64,000 nucleotides of DNA from Diplocarpon mali (GCA_024741835.1 JAENRP010000116.1:47588-111587), one strand, 5' to 3'; positions 1 through 12,721 are shown, counted from the first letter of the stretch. The notes: generated by a model not told the origin, from the sequence alone. Program-made: numbers and translations.

Positions 1-1
1 T

Positions 2-625
2 CTCAAGGCTTGCACCGCTCTCATCGGTGAGCGAGATCTACAATATAGCTTTGGTTGGCCCAATGCTGAAGGCACTGATCGATACTGCTTCCTTGAAGTC
101 GGCGCAGAACTTTCGGAGATTGGACGGATAGCCATTACTTCCGCTGAGGACAACGTGATGAGAGGGTCGATCATCAAATTATCTGATAGGCGGAGAGATA
201 TCGAGACGAGCTTCGCACAAGAACCGCTGATGCCCAAAGCGCTTTTGATCCAAGTTGCCTTGCTCTGTCGCGAGCGACCGGCAGATAGCGTATGGCTGAC
301 GAAAAGAGTTGAAATTGCCCCCAAGGAATCTCTGCCGTTTGTGGCTTCTTTTTATACAAACGTGCCAGTCCACGAGTACCCAGTGAAGCGATTGGTTCTT
401 AACCTCGATGGAGGGCCTATCGAATGGTCGTTCCCCTGCGCGAAAGACAGTGGGACATTGGGATCCATCTATGATGGGATGTCAATCCTTTTTGAAGACT
501 TTGACAGACTTTCTCTGGAGAATGAAGCCGATGGCATCCTGGAATTCATGGAGTTTAGTGGACCTGGCCCACTCTTCCCTGGAGACCATCTCTTGACAGG
601 GCGCGCCGTGGACCTCTCGTCTTGA
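2..625 (+). CDS. 3' end of an unrecognised protein-coding gene (5' end outside window)
   Basis: The reading frame starting at base 2 is open from the window edge to the TGA at 623-625, about 207 residues, so this is the last exon of a gene that begins upstream. The translation has ordinary composition with alternating charged and hydrophobic stretches (for example RLVLNLDGGPIEWSFP and GILEFMEFSGPGPLFPGD) and no membrane segment, coiled coil or motif that I recognise. An internal methionine near 158 could be mistaken for a start, but the frame continues in coding style before it. No function is proposed. Confidence is for the presence of coding sequence only. Confidence 0.55.
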   Translation, partial: LKACTALIGERDLQYSFGWPNAEGTDRYCFLEVGAELSEIGRIAITSAEDNVMRGSIIKLSDRRRDIETSFAQEPLMPKALLIQVALLCRERPADSVWLTKRVEIAPKESLPFVASFYTNVPVHEYPVKRLVLNLDGGPIEWSFPCAKDSGTLGSIYDGMSILFEDFDRLSLENEADGILEFMEFSGPGPLFPGDHLLTGRAVDLSS

Positions 626-2339
626 GTGCTCCTATCCTTGTTGGTGTAAAGTATAGCGAATTCCAGAAACAGATCGCAAGAATTGAAATCTCCACTCTCA
701 AACAGGCTCGAGCTTTTGAATGCGAGTCCCACGGAGTCTTCCATCTGCTTATTCCTGCCACACAAAGCAGGTTCCTTGGATCTCAGTCGGGGTGACTGAG
801 ATTCGGATCTGCTCAGCCTTGGATGGCTCGATCACTTGATGGCAACAGGCGTAGAGGAGGCTCTTGTCGCGGGGGAGGTGAGAATCGAGTTGTGAGAATA
901 GCGCAGGAGGCTTTTGACTCACTTTTGATGTCGTTGGTTGTTCCTGGAACTTGGTGCTAGATCTTCTCGGGCTTAGTGTATCTGTAACGGAAATCCAGCC
1001 GAAGTTCACCCATCACACCGCCAATTGATCTGATTCTTGTTCTCACTACAGATTTGATGAGCAAAAGTTGGGGAAGATTTATCCACGGCTCAAGCAGTAG
1101 TGTGAGCGACTTTCAGATTTCCTTGCGTTATAGATTACACAAATGTGAGAGCATGAGAGTTTGACCAAGAAGCATCCCATTCTTCACCAACCCGAGTGGT
1201 TTTATCCTATCTCTGGAGTTATTGTCTTGACAGCACTGCTGCATCACCTCTAGAGGTCTGGCCACTGTCTAGCTGCTAGTAGTAAGATTTGTGTGAGGCG
1301 ACAACAAACCTTACAACAGGAATGTATGCATCACATCAAACACATCTTGAACCAACATCTAAAGCTAAACTAAATTGCAGTACCATAGTATTTGTATCAG
1401 GGAAACTAGTTTATGACATAGTTGCGTGGGAAAAAGCACAGATCAATCCCAGATCTGACACCTTGCGTTTGTACAATACAAGAGGATGAGATGGAAACTG
1501 GGTGATGATGCAGTTGTCAAACAAGCATCCATTAAGCCACGGACGCACTGGTAGCAACATAGTATTCCTCTATGATTGCAACCCACATGGTTTGTGTTTG
1601 TGTGCTGGGCCCAGCCTGGGTTCTAGGATCTCTGGCCGACATTACTGCCAGAGACAATTATGAGCGTAACACACCTAGAGCTTGAAATTTAGAGCAATCT
1701 ACACGATTATATGCTGCTAGCGAGCTAAGATGATCCAGAAATTCTTGTTGGCATCCTAACACATCTGCGAGTTGCAGATCTAGGCTCGTTGCTGAGGGAA
1801 AGCATGTCTCCTCCAGGCGTCCTCAAGCTCAACCGCCTTGAGATGAGTTGCATCAGTCTCAGCAGGAGAAATAGGGAGAAATAAAGACGAGATGAAACCT
1901 AAATTCTCTGCGTTCCTTCATCGCCGTGAGCTCTCCTTTCACAGCTATTAATTACGCAGGGCTTGAGTACATTGCAGCCAAGTGAGAGTGTTTCGTGAAT
2001 ACACATATGCCTCCTGAAGGAATATGCTAAGACTCTGTGCCCTTCTCGTTGCATAGTCCTACACGCGTGACCGGGTAACGGAGAGCAGTCCAACTGCTAT
2101 CCTGGCGAGTGAATCAACGTCCGAGTTCTCTATTGACATTGCCATTGTTCGTTTGTTTTGCCTAATCTGGCGCTAGTCGGCTCAGGGGCTACTGTAAAAG
2201 CGCGTTGCAGAACGGGGCTTGGCGTGGCACAGCCCCCGATGATGCGCCACAGCTCCAGCGCTAAGAATTAGCCCGCTAGAGGGTTTCCTACATATAGATA
2301 CTTTGTAAATACCCCAACGAACGTCCATTCCTTGGATTC
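626..2339. other. Intergenic, no gene seen
   Basis: This 1.7-kb spacer has only short ORFs in all frames. It must contain the 3' end of the left-edge gene and the promoter of the Zn2Cys6 regulator. An ATATAGATA stretch at about 2291-2300 lies only some 40 bp before the regulator's ATG, so it is not a convincing TATA box. I see no RNA gene or repeat. Confidence 0.5.
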
Positions 2340-4724
2340 ATGTCGTCGACTGGAAACGCCGTCCCGCTCGCATCATCTCCCCCGCCAGAATGCAATGGCG
2401 GCTCTTTCAACTTCTCGTCGGCCGATCAGGAGACAGGTGGATGGAAGAGCGGAGACATGGGATCGTAAGCAGCGCCTCCTTGATGGCAACATCAGCCGCC
2501 TCTCCCACGACGTCGGACTTGGTCGCTAAGCGCATTTGTTTACTTTCTGCAGCTGTGCAACATGCCAGGCGCGTAAAGTTCGCTGCGACCGGAAAAAACC
2601 AAGCTGTGGCTGGTGTCTGAGAAACAGTCGTCAATGTTCTTATAGCAAGAAACAGAAACCCGGACCCAAGGCTGGCGCTGGTCAGGACCTGGCAGACAAG
2701 ATCCGCCGTCTCGAGTCTGTGGTTCAAGCTCTGAGCCAACAGCTCGAGAGCCATATATGTGGTCCGATTCCCGCGGAGACAGCCTTCCAAAGAATCAGTC
2801 CTCCGCTCGTGTCCTCAAACTCGGCGGGGAGCAATGCTTCCAGCGCGGAATCGTCAATCGCCCATGCTGTCCGGTCTGTCTCGTTGACCTCGGCCAAGCC
2901 GTGGCGGCATCAGAGTCATCAGAGTCTCGCGCGACCTGGTTCGACCTCGGCCTCGCCCTCGCCCTCGATTGAACATGAGCTGCGAGCATTCACTCCTGTC
3001 ACGCCGCCGACTTCCTCCTCTTCGCCGGGCACGACCGTCGGCTGGCCCAGCGAGACTGTGGAGCCCGCCCTCCCTCCACCGCAACAACTATATGTCTTGG
3101 TAGACCTCTACTTCAAGCACATCAACACTTGGATACCTATGCTAGATCGCGTGACCACGTTCAATATTCTGTCCCAACCCCGGACGCCCGTCGAGGCGGA
3201 TCGGATCCTTCTGCATGCCATTGTGATGATTAGTCTTCGCTTCTCGACCGATCCGTCGCATACAGAAGAAGCCCGGTTGAGTTACCGGCACGCTTCGAAA
3301 CGCAGGGTTCAGTTCTATGCACTGGACTGCTCGGACATTCGAACGCTGCAGGCTCTGGTCCTACTTGCGGTAGATATGCTTGGCTGTTCGCATCGGCCGG
3401 AAACATCCAATATGCTGGCCTGGATCACCCAGAGCATTTTGAACTTTCGACTAGGTCTGGAGACAGATCACAGCGTGCAACCTAGCCGGTCTTCCCCCAG
3501 CAGTTTGGCTCGGGCTTTTATGCTTCCGCCCCCTCGCTCGTGGACAGAGAATGAAGAACGCCGACGCCTGTTCTGGGTGGTGTATAGCATGGATCGATAC
3601 GCGACCCTTGGAACAGGGTCGCGATTTTCGATCGAAGAGCGGGCTGCGAAAAGACGATTGCCCTGCCGGTACGACATCTTCTCCGATGACCGAGCGGTGG
3701 AAACTAGATGGCCCAGGTGGGATGGGGGATATTGCAACTCGGAACACGATACGTTGCGGAGCGCAGCAAGTCTGGGCAGTTACTCGTATCACTGCGAACT
3801 TCTGAAGATCATAACCCAGACCCACGAGTTTCTTCGAAAGCCAGTTCAGATTGACGCTCGGAGAGAGATAGATGACTGGAGGCGACGGTATTCGGAACTG
3901 GATCGCTGGCTCTCGACGTGGCTTTGCAGTCTCCCAGGGGAATACAGCGAGATCTCTCAGTTCTGCCACTCGGACACCAAGAGCAAGATCTCGAACTGGA
4001 TCATTCTACAGGCGGCCTTCGTCGTTGCTGTGATCTCTCTGCACACCGCCGCAGCATATCCCTACCCACCTTCCAGGCTGTTCCGACCTTCCTACAATGC
4101 GATGCAGAAATGCCTTGGGGCCGTATCAAGTTTGAAAGAACTCACGGTCGACGTCGTCAATACGGGCATGCTGGATCTTCTGGGGCCCGGCTTCCCGTTC
4201 GCCCTGTGGATGGCGAGCCGAATTCTGCTTGTACATGCCTCCATCAAAGGTCATCCACTTGATCCAAACATACTGTTCTTTATGGAGACCCTTTCTCAGC
4301 TCGGTAAATATTGGCCCATCGCAAGAACGTATCGGGTAATGTTAGATTCGGTACTACAAGAACATGGGGAAAATAGTGCCACTGGAATATTCCAAAAGCC
4401 CTCGATTACAGAAAAATTAGGCGACATGCGCAGGTAGGCACTTCTGCCGAGTTGCTCGAAATCCACTGACATCCAAGGTCTGCTTATTCCTTGCATGTCG
4501 CCATGCTCCAGAACGAAAATTTAGAGCAGCAAAGCTCAACTTCCACAGAACTCACGGAAATCGAACTCCTTAGCATAGACATCTTCGGCACCTTCAATCA
4601 ACCCACCGTCCATTCGAACTTTAGGGAGTCGACGATGAGTATTGACAATATTGTTTCGGAAGATTTCGACATACCTGATCCTAGCCAGGACTGGTTTCCA
4701 CTCCGGGAAGATAATTCCAAGTAG
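2340..4724 (+). CDS. Zn2Cys6 fungal-specific transcription factor, 750 aa, three exons
   Basis: Exons are 2340-2464, 2553-4433 and 4478-4724. Intron 1 interrupts the codon just before the zinc cluster, and intron 2 has a CTGAC branch point. Residues 43-70 give a complete binuclear cluster, C-x2-C-x6-C-x6-C-x2-C-x6-C (Cys 43, 46, 53, 60, 63, 70). A basic linker (KKQKPGPKAG) and a short heptad coiled coil (DKIRRLESVVQALSQQL) follow, the usual dimerising layout. The centre (about residues 200-480) is a fungal-specific transcription factor domain, with LYFKHINTWIPMLDR and ERRRLFWVVYSMDRYATLG as landmarks. Without the small third exon the protein would stop at 4437; with it the frame continues into an acidic tail that could be an activation region. 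It should be a nuclear DNA-binding regulator. The target pathway cannot be told from sequence or neighbours. Confidence 0.9.
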
Positions 4725-6957
4725 ACATGCCTACATAACCTACCATGAGAACTTTCTCTAAATCATGTTCTGTCCGGCTTGCACCCTCGCCATCCCCGAT
4801 CTTTGCACCGGCCGTGACCTCTTGGTCAATACCAGCTTTTCCATCCAATCGTTCACGCACATGATCCTCAGCCTATGCAACTCCTCACCTAAAATACACC
4901 ATATTTATGAAGATATACATGTCTCCGACAAACAATGTAGACCTAGACGACACATAACTAGTGCTGGGCCCTCAAAACTCCGTCGTGATGTATAGGCCTA
5001 TTACAACCAGTTTCCACGTCCAGCCAGACCGAATCGCGAATCGCCAGTGATAGGCACCTCACACATGCAGTTTCTTTTTGGCACATCAAGAAAAATACAA
5101 TATCTCTCGTAGTAGCTTCTAGAAGCACCACTTCTAGTACATATAGAGCTCTCCTCTCCTGTACTTAGCTACTCATTGTTCTAAGCAAGTTTTCAAGAAC
5201 TTGGTACTTTATGTCATTCGCTACTATTATCGATATATTTATATATATAAATACGTGCTATTTCACACCGCTGAAGACGAAGTGCTGAGTTTTTCTCTCG
5301 AGGTAACTCGGAGAAGCTGTCAGGTCTGTCGAGTAGTACGTAGAGAAGACTCAGGCCGCTAGTCAAGAGAGATCGCACCTTGACGCGTGAGAAGACAAAG
5401 ACCAGGGATCAAAGCGGTGTCATTTGTGCGTGCGGTAAGGCAAAAAGATGAAAGTGAGATCTCTCCGTCGCTTGCGGAAGTACACTTGTATGAGCCACAA
5501 ATGGCCTTTATCTTAATCTCTCAAAGTTCCTTCTTGCTCCCAGCAATGCTCCTAGCAAGCCTCGGTTCGACTTTTAAACCTGTCATCAGCCCAAGTCGAC
5601 CGAGAATCAGGGTTGAAGAGGGACTGCGGCACTGAAGTGAAGAAGAAGCGAGTCGAAAATTGCGGAGACAGGAGCAGCCAACAGACAGCTACAGATATGG
5701 CTCTGAAATGAAGGAAATGTTTCGGCTTGATGGGACAGGGTTTGGACACGTCTAACTTTTTATAGAACTTTTGGTACCAGGAAACTGGGGAGCTCGGTGG
5801 TGTGTAAAGATGAAGCAAGCAAGCGAGTTGCAGATAACGTAACATCACGAAACGTAAGATGACATGGAGAGACTATGATATCTTGGCCATGAGACTGCAA
5901 AAGGAAGCATGACCACTTCGGCATTATTCCAATGTGTAGAAGAGCAGTCTCACGATAGCAATCGAAGCAGTCTCCATCCGGAGGCGCTTGTAGAGATAGT
6001 CCGGTGTAATGCGAGCTCCGGAGTCAAGAATAGACACCAATCGCTACAGTTCATGTGCTGGAGAAGACCCAAAAACCCATACGCTATTACTGCTACTACT
6101 GCTGTAGCCGGTGTTATAGAGGAAAGACGGTCGTCTAAGCTCTTCTTCTCGGAAATCGGCGGAGAAACAGCAGACATGGGCAGACTGGGGGTCATTCGAC
6201 TTGAATAGAATGCCAATTCAAGCTCGGACTCGAATCGCCTTGGGTCAGATTCGGCTCGGTTTCCGAGTTACCTAGCTCGACCTGAACGGATGTGGATTTC
6301 GATATGATAATACGAGAAAGAAGCGAGGTGCTCCCCCTGGCACCGTATGTAAGAAGGTGGCGCGCCTGTTTTGAAACGCGTCTACCTTCTACTGAAGGGT
6401 CGGGAGCATCTCAAGATATAGAGCTGCAAAAAGGCGGCTTAGAAACGGGCCAAGAACACACACGAGGGGAAACATCAAGAGACAGATGTCGTTTTGATGT
6501 GACTTGGCACCCTTGGACGGAATGCTCAATATGGAAAATGATCTGAAGCTGAGAACAGGCGCACCAGAGCATGTCAGAGAGCAAGAGCGCGCTACGAAAC
6601 ATCAAATATCAAATAACAAACTTCCTCTTGGTATTCAAGGCAGACGAGTCGAGATTCATTAACGGCGCGGATATCCACTTTTAATTCTTCTGGGAACTAG
6701 ACCTCAAGTCGCAAGTATCGAGACATATCGTAACCGTGCAAGTCCTCATGTTTCGAGGCATACCAAGCTCCTATTGCCGGTCCAGTGCTTAACCACCACA
6801 TCGAGCTTCATTTTAGAGTTCGAGACCTAGCTGTGGAGAAGCATGACTGCTTTTTAAAGTGCGTTCGAATTTTTGTAATAGCTATCGTAGAAGCCCTCTA
6901 GCAATGGCAGCAAACCCATGTCCTTTCCATGCCCCAAACCCCGAAAGAAACAACCCT
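4725..6957. other. Intergenic, no gene seen
   Basis: This 2.2-kb stretch lies between the convergent ends of the Zn2Cys6 gene and RPL23. Only short, low-quality ORFs occur (the longest about 99 codons at 5909-6208), none with splice-supported extensions. A TATATTTATATATATAAATA stretch lies at about 5231-5250, but no start codon or gene follows it convincingly. Confidence 0.45.
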
Positions 6958-7812
6958 TTACATAACAACACCAGAGTTGCTGGCAATACGCTGTGAGAAT
7001 ATTAGTTTCCTGCCCGCGAGCCTATGTTTACTATGGGGGAACGCACAGGCCAAAGCTCAGCAGCCTCCTTTCCGACTGGTCCCGTAATAGCCGACCCCTT
7101 CATCTCACCCTTGGGGTTGACGATCTGCGTAAACCACCCCGTCAGCGTTTTATTCTCTCATGAAGGACCTTTCTCCATGTGCAAGCAAGTCTATTCACGT
7201 CTCCACATGACGCCACATAGTCCGGAATTGCCAGGGTATAACTCACAACACCAGCGTTGTCCTCGAAGTACAAGAAGACACCATCAGTTCGTCTCCATGG
7301 CTTGCTTTGTCTGACGATGACAGCAGGCATCACCTTCTTTCGCAGTTCGGGCTTTCCCTTCTTGACAGTCGCCATAACCATGTCGCCAACACCACCGGCG
7401 GGCAGTCTGTTGAGGCGCGCGCCGATACCCTTGACGGAGATGATGTATAAGTTACGGGCGCCGGAGTTGTCGCAGCAGTTCATGACTGCACCACTGTTTT
7501 TCTGTCAGCCAATGCTCCCCCTTCCTTGTAGCCTGCTTGTTCTGTGCGTGCTGTTGTGGTCGTATTTGTGCTCGATGCGCCTTTCCACACGTCAAGCTCG
7601 CAGAGCGTGTTTCGGATCGCGCAAACGATATGGATTTAGAGCACGTACACTGGGAGACCAAGAGTCATCTTCAGCTTGCCACCAGGGGCTCCACGGCTAT
7701 TTCATCGTCAGCTCTTCTCTCCATCTCAAGATAGTGGTCCTTGTAATCGCGGTCGTAATCGAGCTGCAGAAGAAGCGGCAGCGTAGGATTGAACGTACGA
7801 GATTTTTGCCAT
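6958..7812 (-). CDS. RPL23: 60S ribosomal protein L23 (uL14), 139 aa, five exons
   Basis: Exons in coding order are 7812-7799, 7696-7649, 7493-7247, 7124-7047 and 6990-6958. They sum to 420 nt, and every boundary is GT-AG. The product begins [20 protein letters not shown] and ends [10 protein letters not shown], matching cytosolic uL14 from end to end (139 aa against about 137-140 in other eukaryotes). Family signatures include [33 protein letters not shown] and [19 protein letters not shown]. uL14 sits on the large-subunit interface, contacts 25S rRNA and helps form an intersubunit bridge. Exon 1 is only 14 nt, so start-codon prediction needs intron 1. The dense 5' introns are typical of fungal ribosomal protein genes. 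The downstream RPD3 gene is on the same strand but independently transcribed. Confidence 0.95.
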
Positions 7813-8704
7813 ATTATCTGTAGATCTATGACAGGTTTGTGGACTTCAAAGATTGCGAAAAGCGTTGCAAATGGTAGTCCTCAAAATTCGCCGTCGTGAG
7901 GGTGATTGGGGATTTCTGAGTGGCATGCCCTAATCACTTAAGCGAACGCACTAACTTTATGGCCAAGAAGGTGGAACTAGCTATGAGAAAACACCAAAAT
8001 TCTTAGATAATAGATTGTACTGTACCTGTGGCGAGAGATGCTTCGATTCAAATGTGAGAGGGTAACTGTTGGTACCAGAATGCTGGCCTTAGTTGAAAAT
8101 TTTACACATATTATCTGGGTCACCCTGTCTACGTTTCCTGGTTTCCTGGTATTCTCTAAGGTGAAGTCTTGCTTGGTGCAAGTTCCGAAGCAGCGAGAAG
8201 CAGGTACAATTCCGATTCTTCAATATTCGGCCGTCTATCATCTCTAAACCCTAAAGGTATCCAGTTCACAACCCAACTCTTTTCTTCTAGCATTGTCATC
8301 CTACATGCCCTTCGGCTCTGTTGTTAGGTGCCACGTGATTATGTTTGAGATTGTCCCGTTGAAGAGCAATGTCGTAAAGGCCGATCACTTTGGAGATTGG
8401 CTAGCTTCCGATATCACAATTGGCGAAACTGTATATTCACAGAGTCCTTGCATATAGATATCGACTATCTTTTTTCAAAGCATCTAGATACAATGCCGAA
8501 CCTTTTATCAGTAGCTCGAGATTATATCAGTTGGCATCATTGTTGGAAAGCACATATCCCATTGCCTCTACTGTCCTTTACAACAGAGACTCCATACTCC
8601 ATGCGCCTTGCTGAAATATACAATTACATGAAGAACGGCTTCCACGCGGACTTTTCAGTCCTTGCCTCATCTTATCAAGATCTCAGCGATTTCGATACTT
8701 CTGG
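7813..8704. other. Spacer between RPL23 and RPD3
   Basis: About 0.9 kb holding the RPL23 promoter and the RPD3 3' untranslated region, both on the minus strand. No separate gene is seen. The plus-strand ORF that begins at 8397 is mostly antisense to the RPD3 tail. Confidence 0.5.
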
Positions 8705-11013
8705 TCAGGGCTTCTCTTCAGACTCGCTGGCCTTTCGTTCCATTATTTCGGCGTTGACCTCGGCATTTGCTTCCGTTACAGCGGCAGCCGCTGCTGGCTC
8801 TTCGCTGGGTTTTGCCGCAGTAGCAGCAGAAACTCCTGCATCGAGAATATCGGTGTCGCCCTCCTGCTTGACCACGGCTAAAACTGGCTCCGCGGATTCG
8901 GCTTTTTTGTCTGCAGCGAGTGCTGCGACTGGGAGAGGGGAGGCAACATTCGCTTGTTCAGGCCCAGCAATGTTTTCTGTCATTTCAATATCTCCCTCGA
9001 TGTCCACGGCAGGTTTCAGCGAGTGTGCACGTGACGGAGCGTTGGATCCCACTTCGCCAGTAAGTGTAGGAGCGACTTGTTCCGGAGGAGGGGAAATAGG
9101 TGTTGGAGCTGGTGGGGTGGCAACGCCGCTTTCCATGTCAACATCTGAAGCCGCAGCATCATTCTGATAATCCATGATGTTGCGTCGTCGATCAACACCT
9201 GGTTGTCGGCGGACGCCATTCTCGTGATTCATTTCTTCGTCCTCACTTTCTTCGAACTCATCATCTCTTGTGATGCGCTTATCGTTGCGGCGCTGGGAGG
9301 ATCGCGTATCCTTGTTCTCGTCTTCATCCGCGTCATCAAGGATATCATCGTCTTCCTCGACCGCTCCGTTCATCATGGCGCGCGGAACATCCATCATCTG
9401 AACCGATGGTGCATGAGCAGTCTTCTTGAGGTTGTCGATAACCGCAATTTTGATCTTTTCGAGATAGTCCTTTGAGTTGGCGTTGTCCATATTTGAGGCA
9501 CGGACATCCAGCTCGTAGTCCGGGCCATAGTACTAAAGTATGTTAGATGGGCCAAATAGATCAGAGATGCAAGCCTACCTCGTAGTACTCGTTGTAAGGA
9601 AGGGTCGAGTCAAGCTCTTCGCCGACCAGTATACCAGTCTCGTAAGCCCAAGTTCGGGCAACATTGCGCATAGTGTATCCACCGCCACCAAGAACAAGCG
9701 TCGGAAGGTTGTAGCTCTTCACAAAACTGACGCAGTTGGCATGGCCTCTCATGCTGAGGTTGAAGCATCCCAGTCGATCGCCAGACAAGCTATCACCACC
9801 GCATTGAAGTACGACAGCCTCTGGTTGATAATACTGCATCACTGCGTCTATGACTGGCTCAAAAATGTCCTTGTAGGTCACATCATCGATTCCGTCGCGG
9901 AGGGGGAAGTTGACGGCGTAGTTCTTCCCCTGGCCAACACCAATATCGCGAAGCTCACCAGTGCCCGGGAAATACTCGCCGTATTTGTGGAATGAGACGG
10001 TCATGACACGGTCTGTGGTGTAGAATGCCTCCTCGACGCCATCGCCGTGGTGGACGTCGATGTCGATATACAAAACACGCTTCTTGAAACGCAAGAGCTC
10101 GATGATGCCGAGCACGATATCTAGAGCGATATCAGTATGCGCTTTCAATAATTTCAAAAGCCGTACCATTGACGTAGCAGAAGCCACTCGCCTCGCTCTT
10201 CTTCGCATGATGCAAACCACCCGCCCAATTTACTGCGATGTCGCATTTGCCTCGATTTAGACGAGCTGCACCTTCCATACTGCCACCGGCACTGATCCCA
10301 CAGAATTCGAACAGGCCGTCGAAGACCGGGCAATCGTCGCCAACGTTATATTTGCCTTGTTCCTTGGAGTAAGTGTCCATATTATCTGGTGTAACTTTCT
10401 GCAAGAAGTCTATGTACTCGTCGGTGTGAAATTGCGTCATTTCGTGTTTCGTGGCTGGTTTCGCACGCTGTGTAGAAGATCAGCATATTGTCATTGAGTG
10501 TGCAGGCCCTTAACTGGCACGAAATTGAACCAAGTGAGAGAGTTTACAAGTCCTCCCCGCACTGCGCAAAAGAATTTTATTGCCACGCCCCCAAATATAC
10601 ATGCGCTTGGATCGGAGGAAGGCGAGAGGAGCTAGGTAAATATCCGAAAAGGACCGTAAGGGAAACGCTGCAACCCAGAGGGAATTCCCAATGCCCACTG
10701 CGAGTCGTCTCCCAGACCAACCACAATCAAAATACATTGAATATACGTCGGGTGACAAGAATCGTAGAAGGGTTGCTTATAGGCCGCTCTGTACTTTTTG
10801 ACTTACATAGATCTCCATATGCTTATAGGTTCCGTAGTTCATGATCAAACTATGCGCCAGTCTGATTCGATGAGGCTTCATAGGATGGCCAGCGACGTAG
10901 GCGTAGTTGCCAACATCGGAATCGTAGAAGTATGCAACTTTCTTCTTGTCGGATTGCTTCATAGAAAGAGGCCCAATTGGCGGCCCCCGGGGCGCAGTGC
11001 CAAACGTTGACAT
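8705..11013 (-). CDS. RPD3: Class I histone deacetylase RPD3/RpdA, 625 aa, four exons
   Basis: Exons in coding order are 11013-10807, 10467-10167, 10120-9579 and 9532-8705 (1878 nt). The catalytic domain (about residues 25-390) is intact. [14 protein letters not shown] carries the active-site His155/His156, DIDVHHGDG supplies zinc ligands Asp191 and His193, [12 protein letters not shown] supplies Asp279, and GGGGYT has the transition-state Tyr318. The enzyme removes acetyl groups from core histone lysines and in yeast works inside the Sin3/Rpd3 corepressor complexes in the nucleus. Beyond residue 390 there is a ~235-residue tail with strongly acidic runs ([27 protein letters not shown]) and then Pro/Ala-rich sequence. 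This is much longer than yeast Rpd3 and typical of filamentous-fungal orthologues. Intron 1 is unusually long for this window (339 nt). The promoter is shared head to head with RPN11. Confidence 0.96.
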
Positions 11014-11587
11014 GCCGCAGAGCTTTGAACGCGTCCAATCTGCGGGGTCTTGTTTCCAGCTTGGAATCTGATCAAGGCGATCAGGATTGTGGTAAGTTGC
11101 CGAGTCAACGACGTAGTGGTGTTGGTGTCGTTGTGAAGTAGATATGGATTGGATAGGAGAGAAGCAGCAGAAGCTCTCCAGGTATTACTGCTCCTGCCGC
11201 TACTGTAGGTACTAGCCGAGAAGGAGGATCAGCTTTGAATATTCTACACTTCGCACCTTCAACATGAGCTTAACAGAACCTAAGACGAGTAGCATGATCT
11301 ATGTAACCATTAAATCGCTCTCTCATTTATAAGCTTTTAAGAGAGAGACATCAGATTAAGAATGTTCTGAGGGTGTTCGCGGACCTGGTATCTATGGCGA
11401 GGCTGGCAGCGAGGCTCGATTAGTAATAAGCTTCGCGCTAAAGTGAACGCGAAAGGGAAGCTGCCTGAGCTTCAACCTTGGTTCAGAAGCTGAAGAGATG
11501 GGAACCTGTGGTAACGTTACTGACGATTGACGAAGATTTCCTCGGAAACACGCCCTATCCAATCAAGAATAATAAATTGTCGTCAAG
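11014..11587. promoter_or_regulatory. Bidirectional promoter between RPD3 and RPN11
   Basis: The start codons of RPD3 (minus, 11013) and RPN11 (plus, 11588) are 574 bp apart and diverge, so this stretch must hold both promoters and 5' leaders. I see no ORF of note. Short GA/CT-rich and CTGCT-type stretches lie at about 11160-11215. No TATA box stands out on either side, as is common for housekeeping genes. Confidence 0.7.
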
Positions 11588-12721
11588 ATGGACAGGTTAA
11601 ATCGCATGTTGGCGAATGCTGGCGGAAACATGGGAGGCTTGAACAGTGCCGCCCCCGGATCTGTAAGCCTCAGCTGGTTCACAGGTCTTCCATGTTTTGT
11701 ATGCTAATGAGGCTGATGTTTTGAATGATAGGATAATCCTAATCTCATCGATAACTCCGAAACTGTTTACATTTCCTCCCTTGCGCTCCTGAAGATGTTG
11801 CGACATGGACGGGCTGGGGTACCGATGGAAGTTATGGGTCTGATGCTCGGCGAGTTCGTGGATGACTTTACTGTACGAGTGGTCGATGTCTTTGCCATGC
11901 CACAGAGCGGTACAGGTGTCAGTGTTGAGGCTGTCGATCCAGTGTTCCAAACCAAGATGATGGATATGCTAAGGCAGACAGGACGGTAAGAATGGTAACA
12001 ATGGCCTGGGACCTCCGCTAACGCCGTCTGAAGACCAGAAACAGTAGTAGGCTGGTATCACTCGCATCCTGGATTCGGCTGCTGGCTCTCCTCGGTCGAT
12101 ATCAACACTCAACAATCCTTCGAGCAATTGACACCGCGAGCTGTCGCGGTTGTCGTTGACCCCATCCAATCCGTAAAGGGCAAGGTCGTTATCGATGCTT
12201 TCCGTCTTATAAACCCGCAATCACTCATGCTTGGCCAAGAACCTCGACAAAGCACGTCCAACCTGGGACATCTCAACAAGCCTTCTATCCAAGCACTCAT
12301 TCACGGCCTGAACAGACACTACTACAGCATCGGCATCAACTATCGAAAGACGGCGCTCGAGGAGAACATGCTGATGAATCTGCACAAGCACGTCTGGACT
12401 GAAGGTTTGCAGATGGATGATTTCCGCGTGGAGGGTGGCCGAAACAACGAGAGGCTGAAGAATCTTGTTGGGCTGGCTGGTGGATACGAGAAGCGAGTCA
12501 AGGAGGAGACAGAGCTGACGAAGGATCAACTGAAGACGAGATATGTTGGAAAAGTGGACCCGAAAAAGCACTTGGAGGACGTCGGACAACAACTTATTGA
12601 GGACAACATTGTATCTGTATCGAGACAGATGATCGATAAGGAGGCTTCTGCACCAAAAGAGAAGTCTGACGCGAACGGACACGCGAAGGGGGACGCGATG
12701 GATTTGGAAGAGGATCTGTGA
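11588..12721 (+). CDS. RPN11: 26S proteasome lid subunit Rpn11, JAMM/MPN+ deubiquitinase, 338 aa
   Basis: Exons are 11588-11662, 11732-11985 and 12034-12721 (1017 nt). The MPN+ domain carries the full JAMM motif. Glu58 lies in [14 protein letters not shown], and [14 protein letters not shown] provides zinc ligands His119, His121 and Asp132 with Ser129, offset by ten from yeast Rpn11 His109/His111/Asp122. The enzyme cuts ubiquitin chains en bloc from substrates as they enter the 26S proteasome, working as a heterodimer with Rpn8 in the lid. The C-terminal half ([20 protein letters not shown] onward) is the conserved lid-assembly helix region, followed by a short acidic end (DAMDLEEDL). The second acceptor was placed at 12033 because only that choice restores [12 protein letters not shown]. 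The promoter is shared with RPD3. Confidence 0.97.

Noticed and set aside
8397..9167. 256-codon plus-strand ORF
   Set aside because: Most of it is antisense to the last RPD3 exon; its Ala/Ser richness mirrors the Pro/Ala/Glu-rich tail on the other strand.
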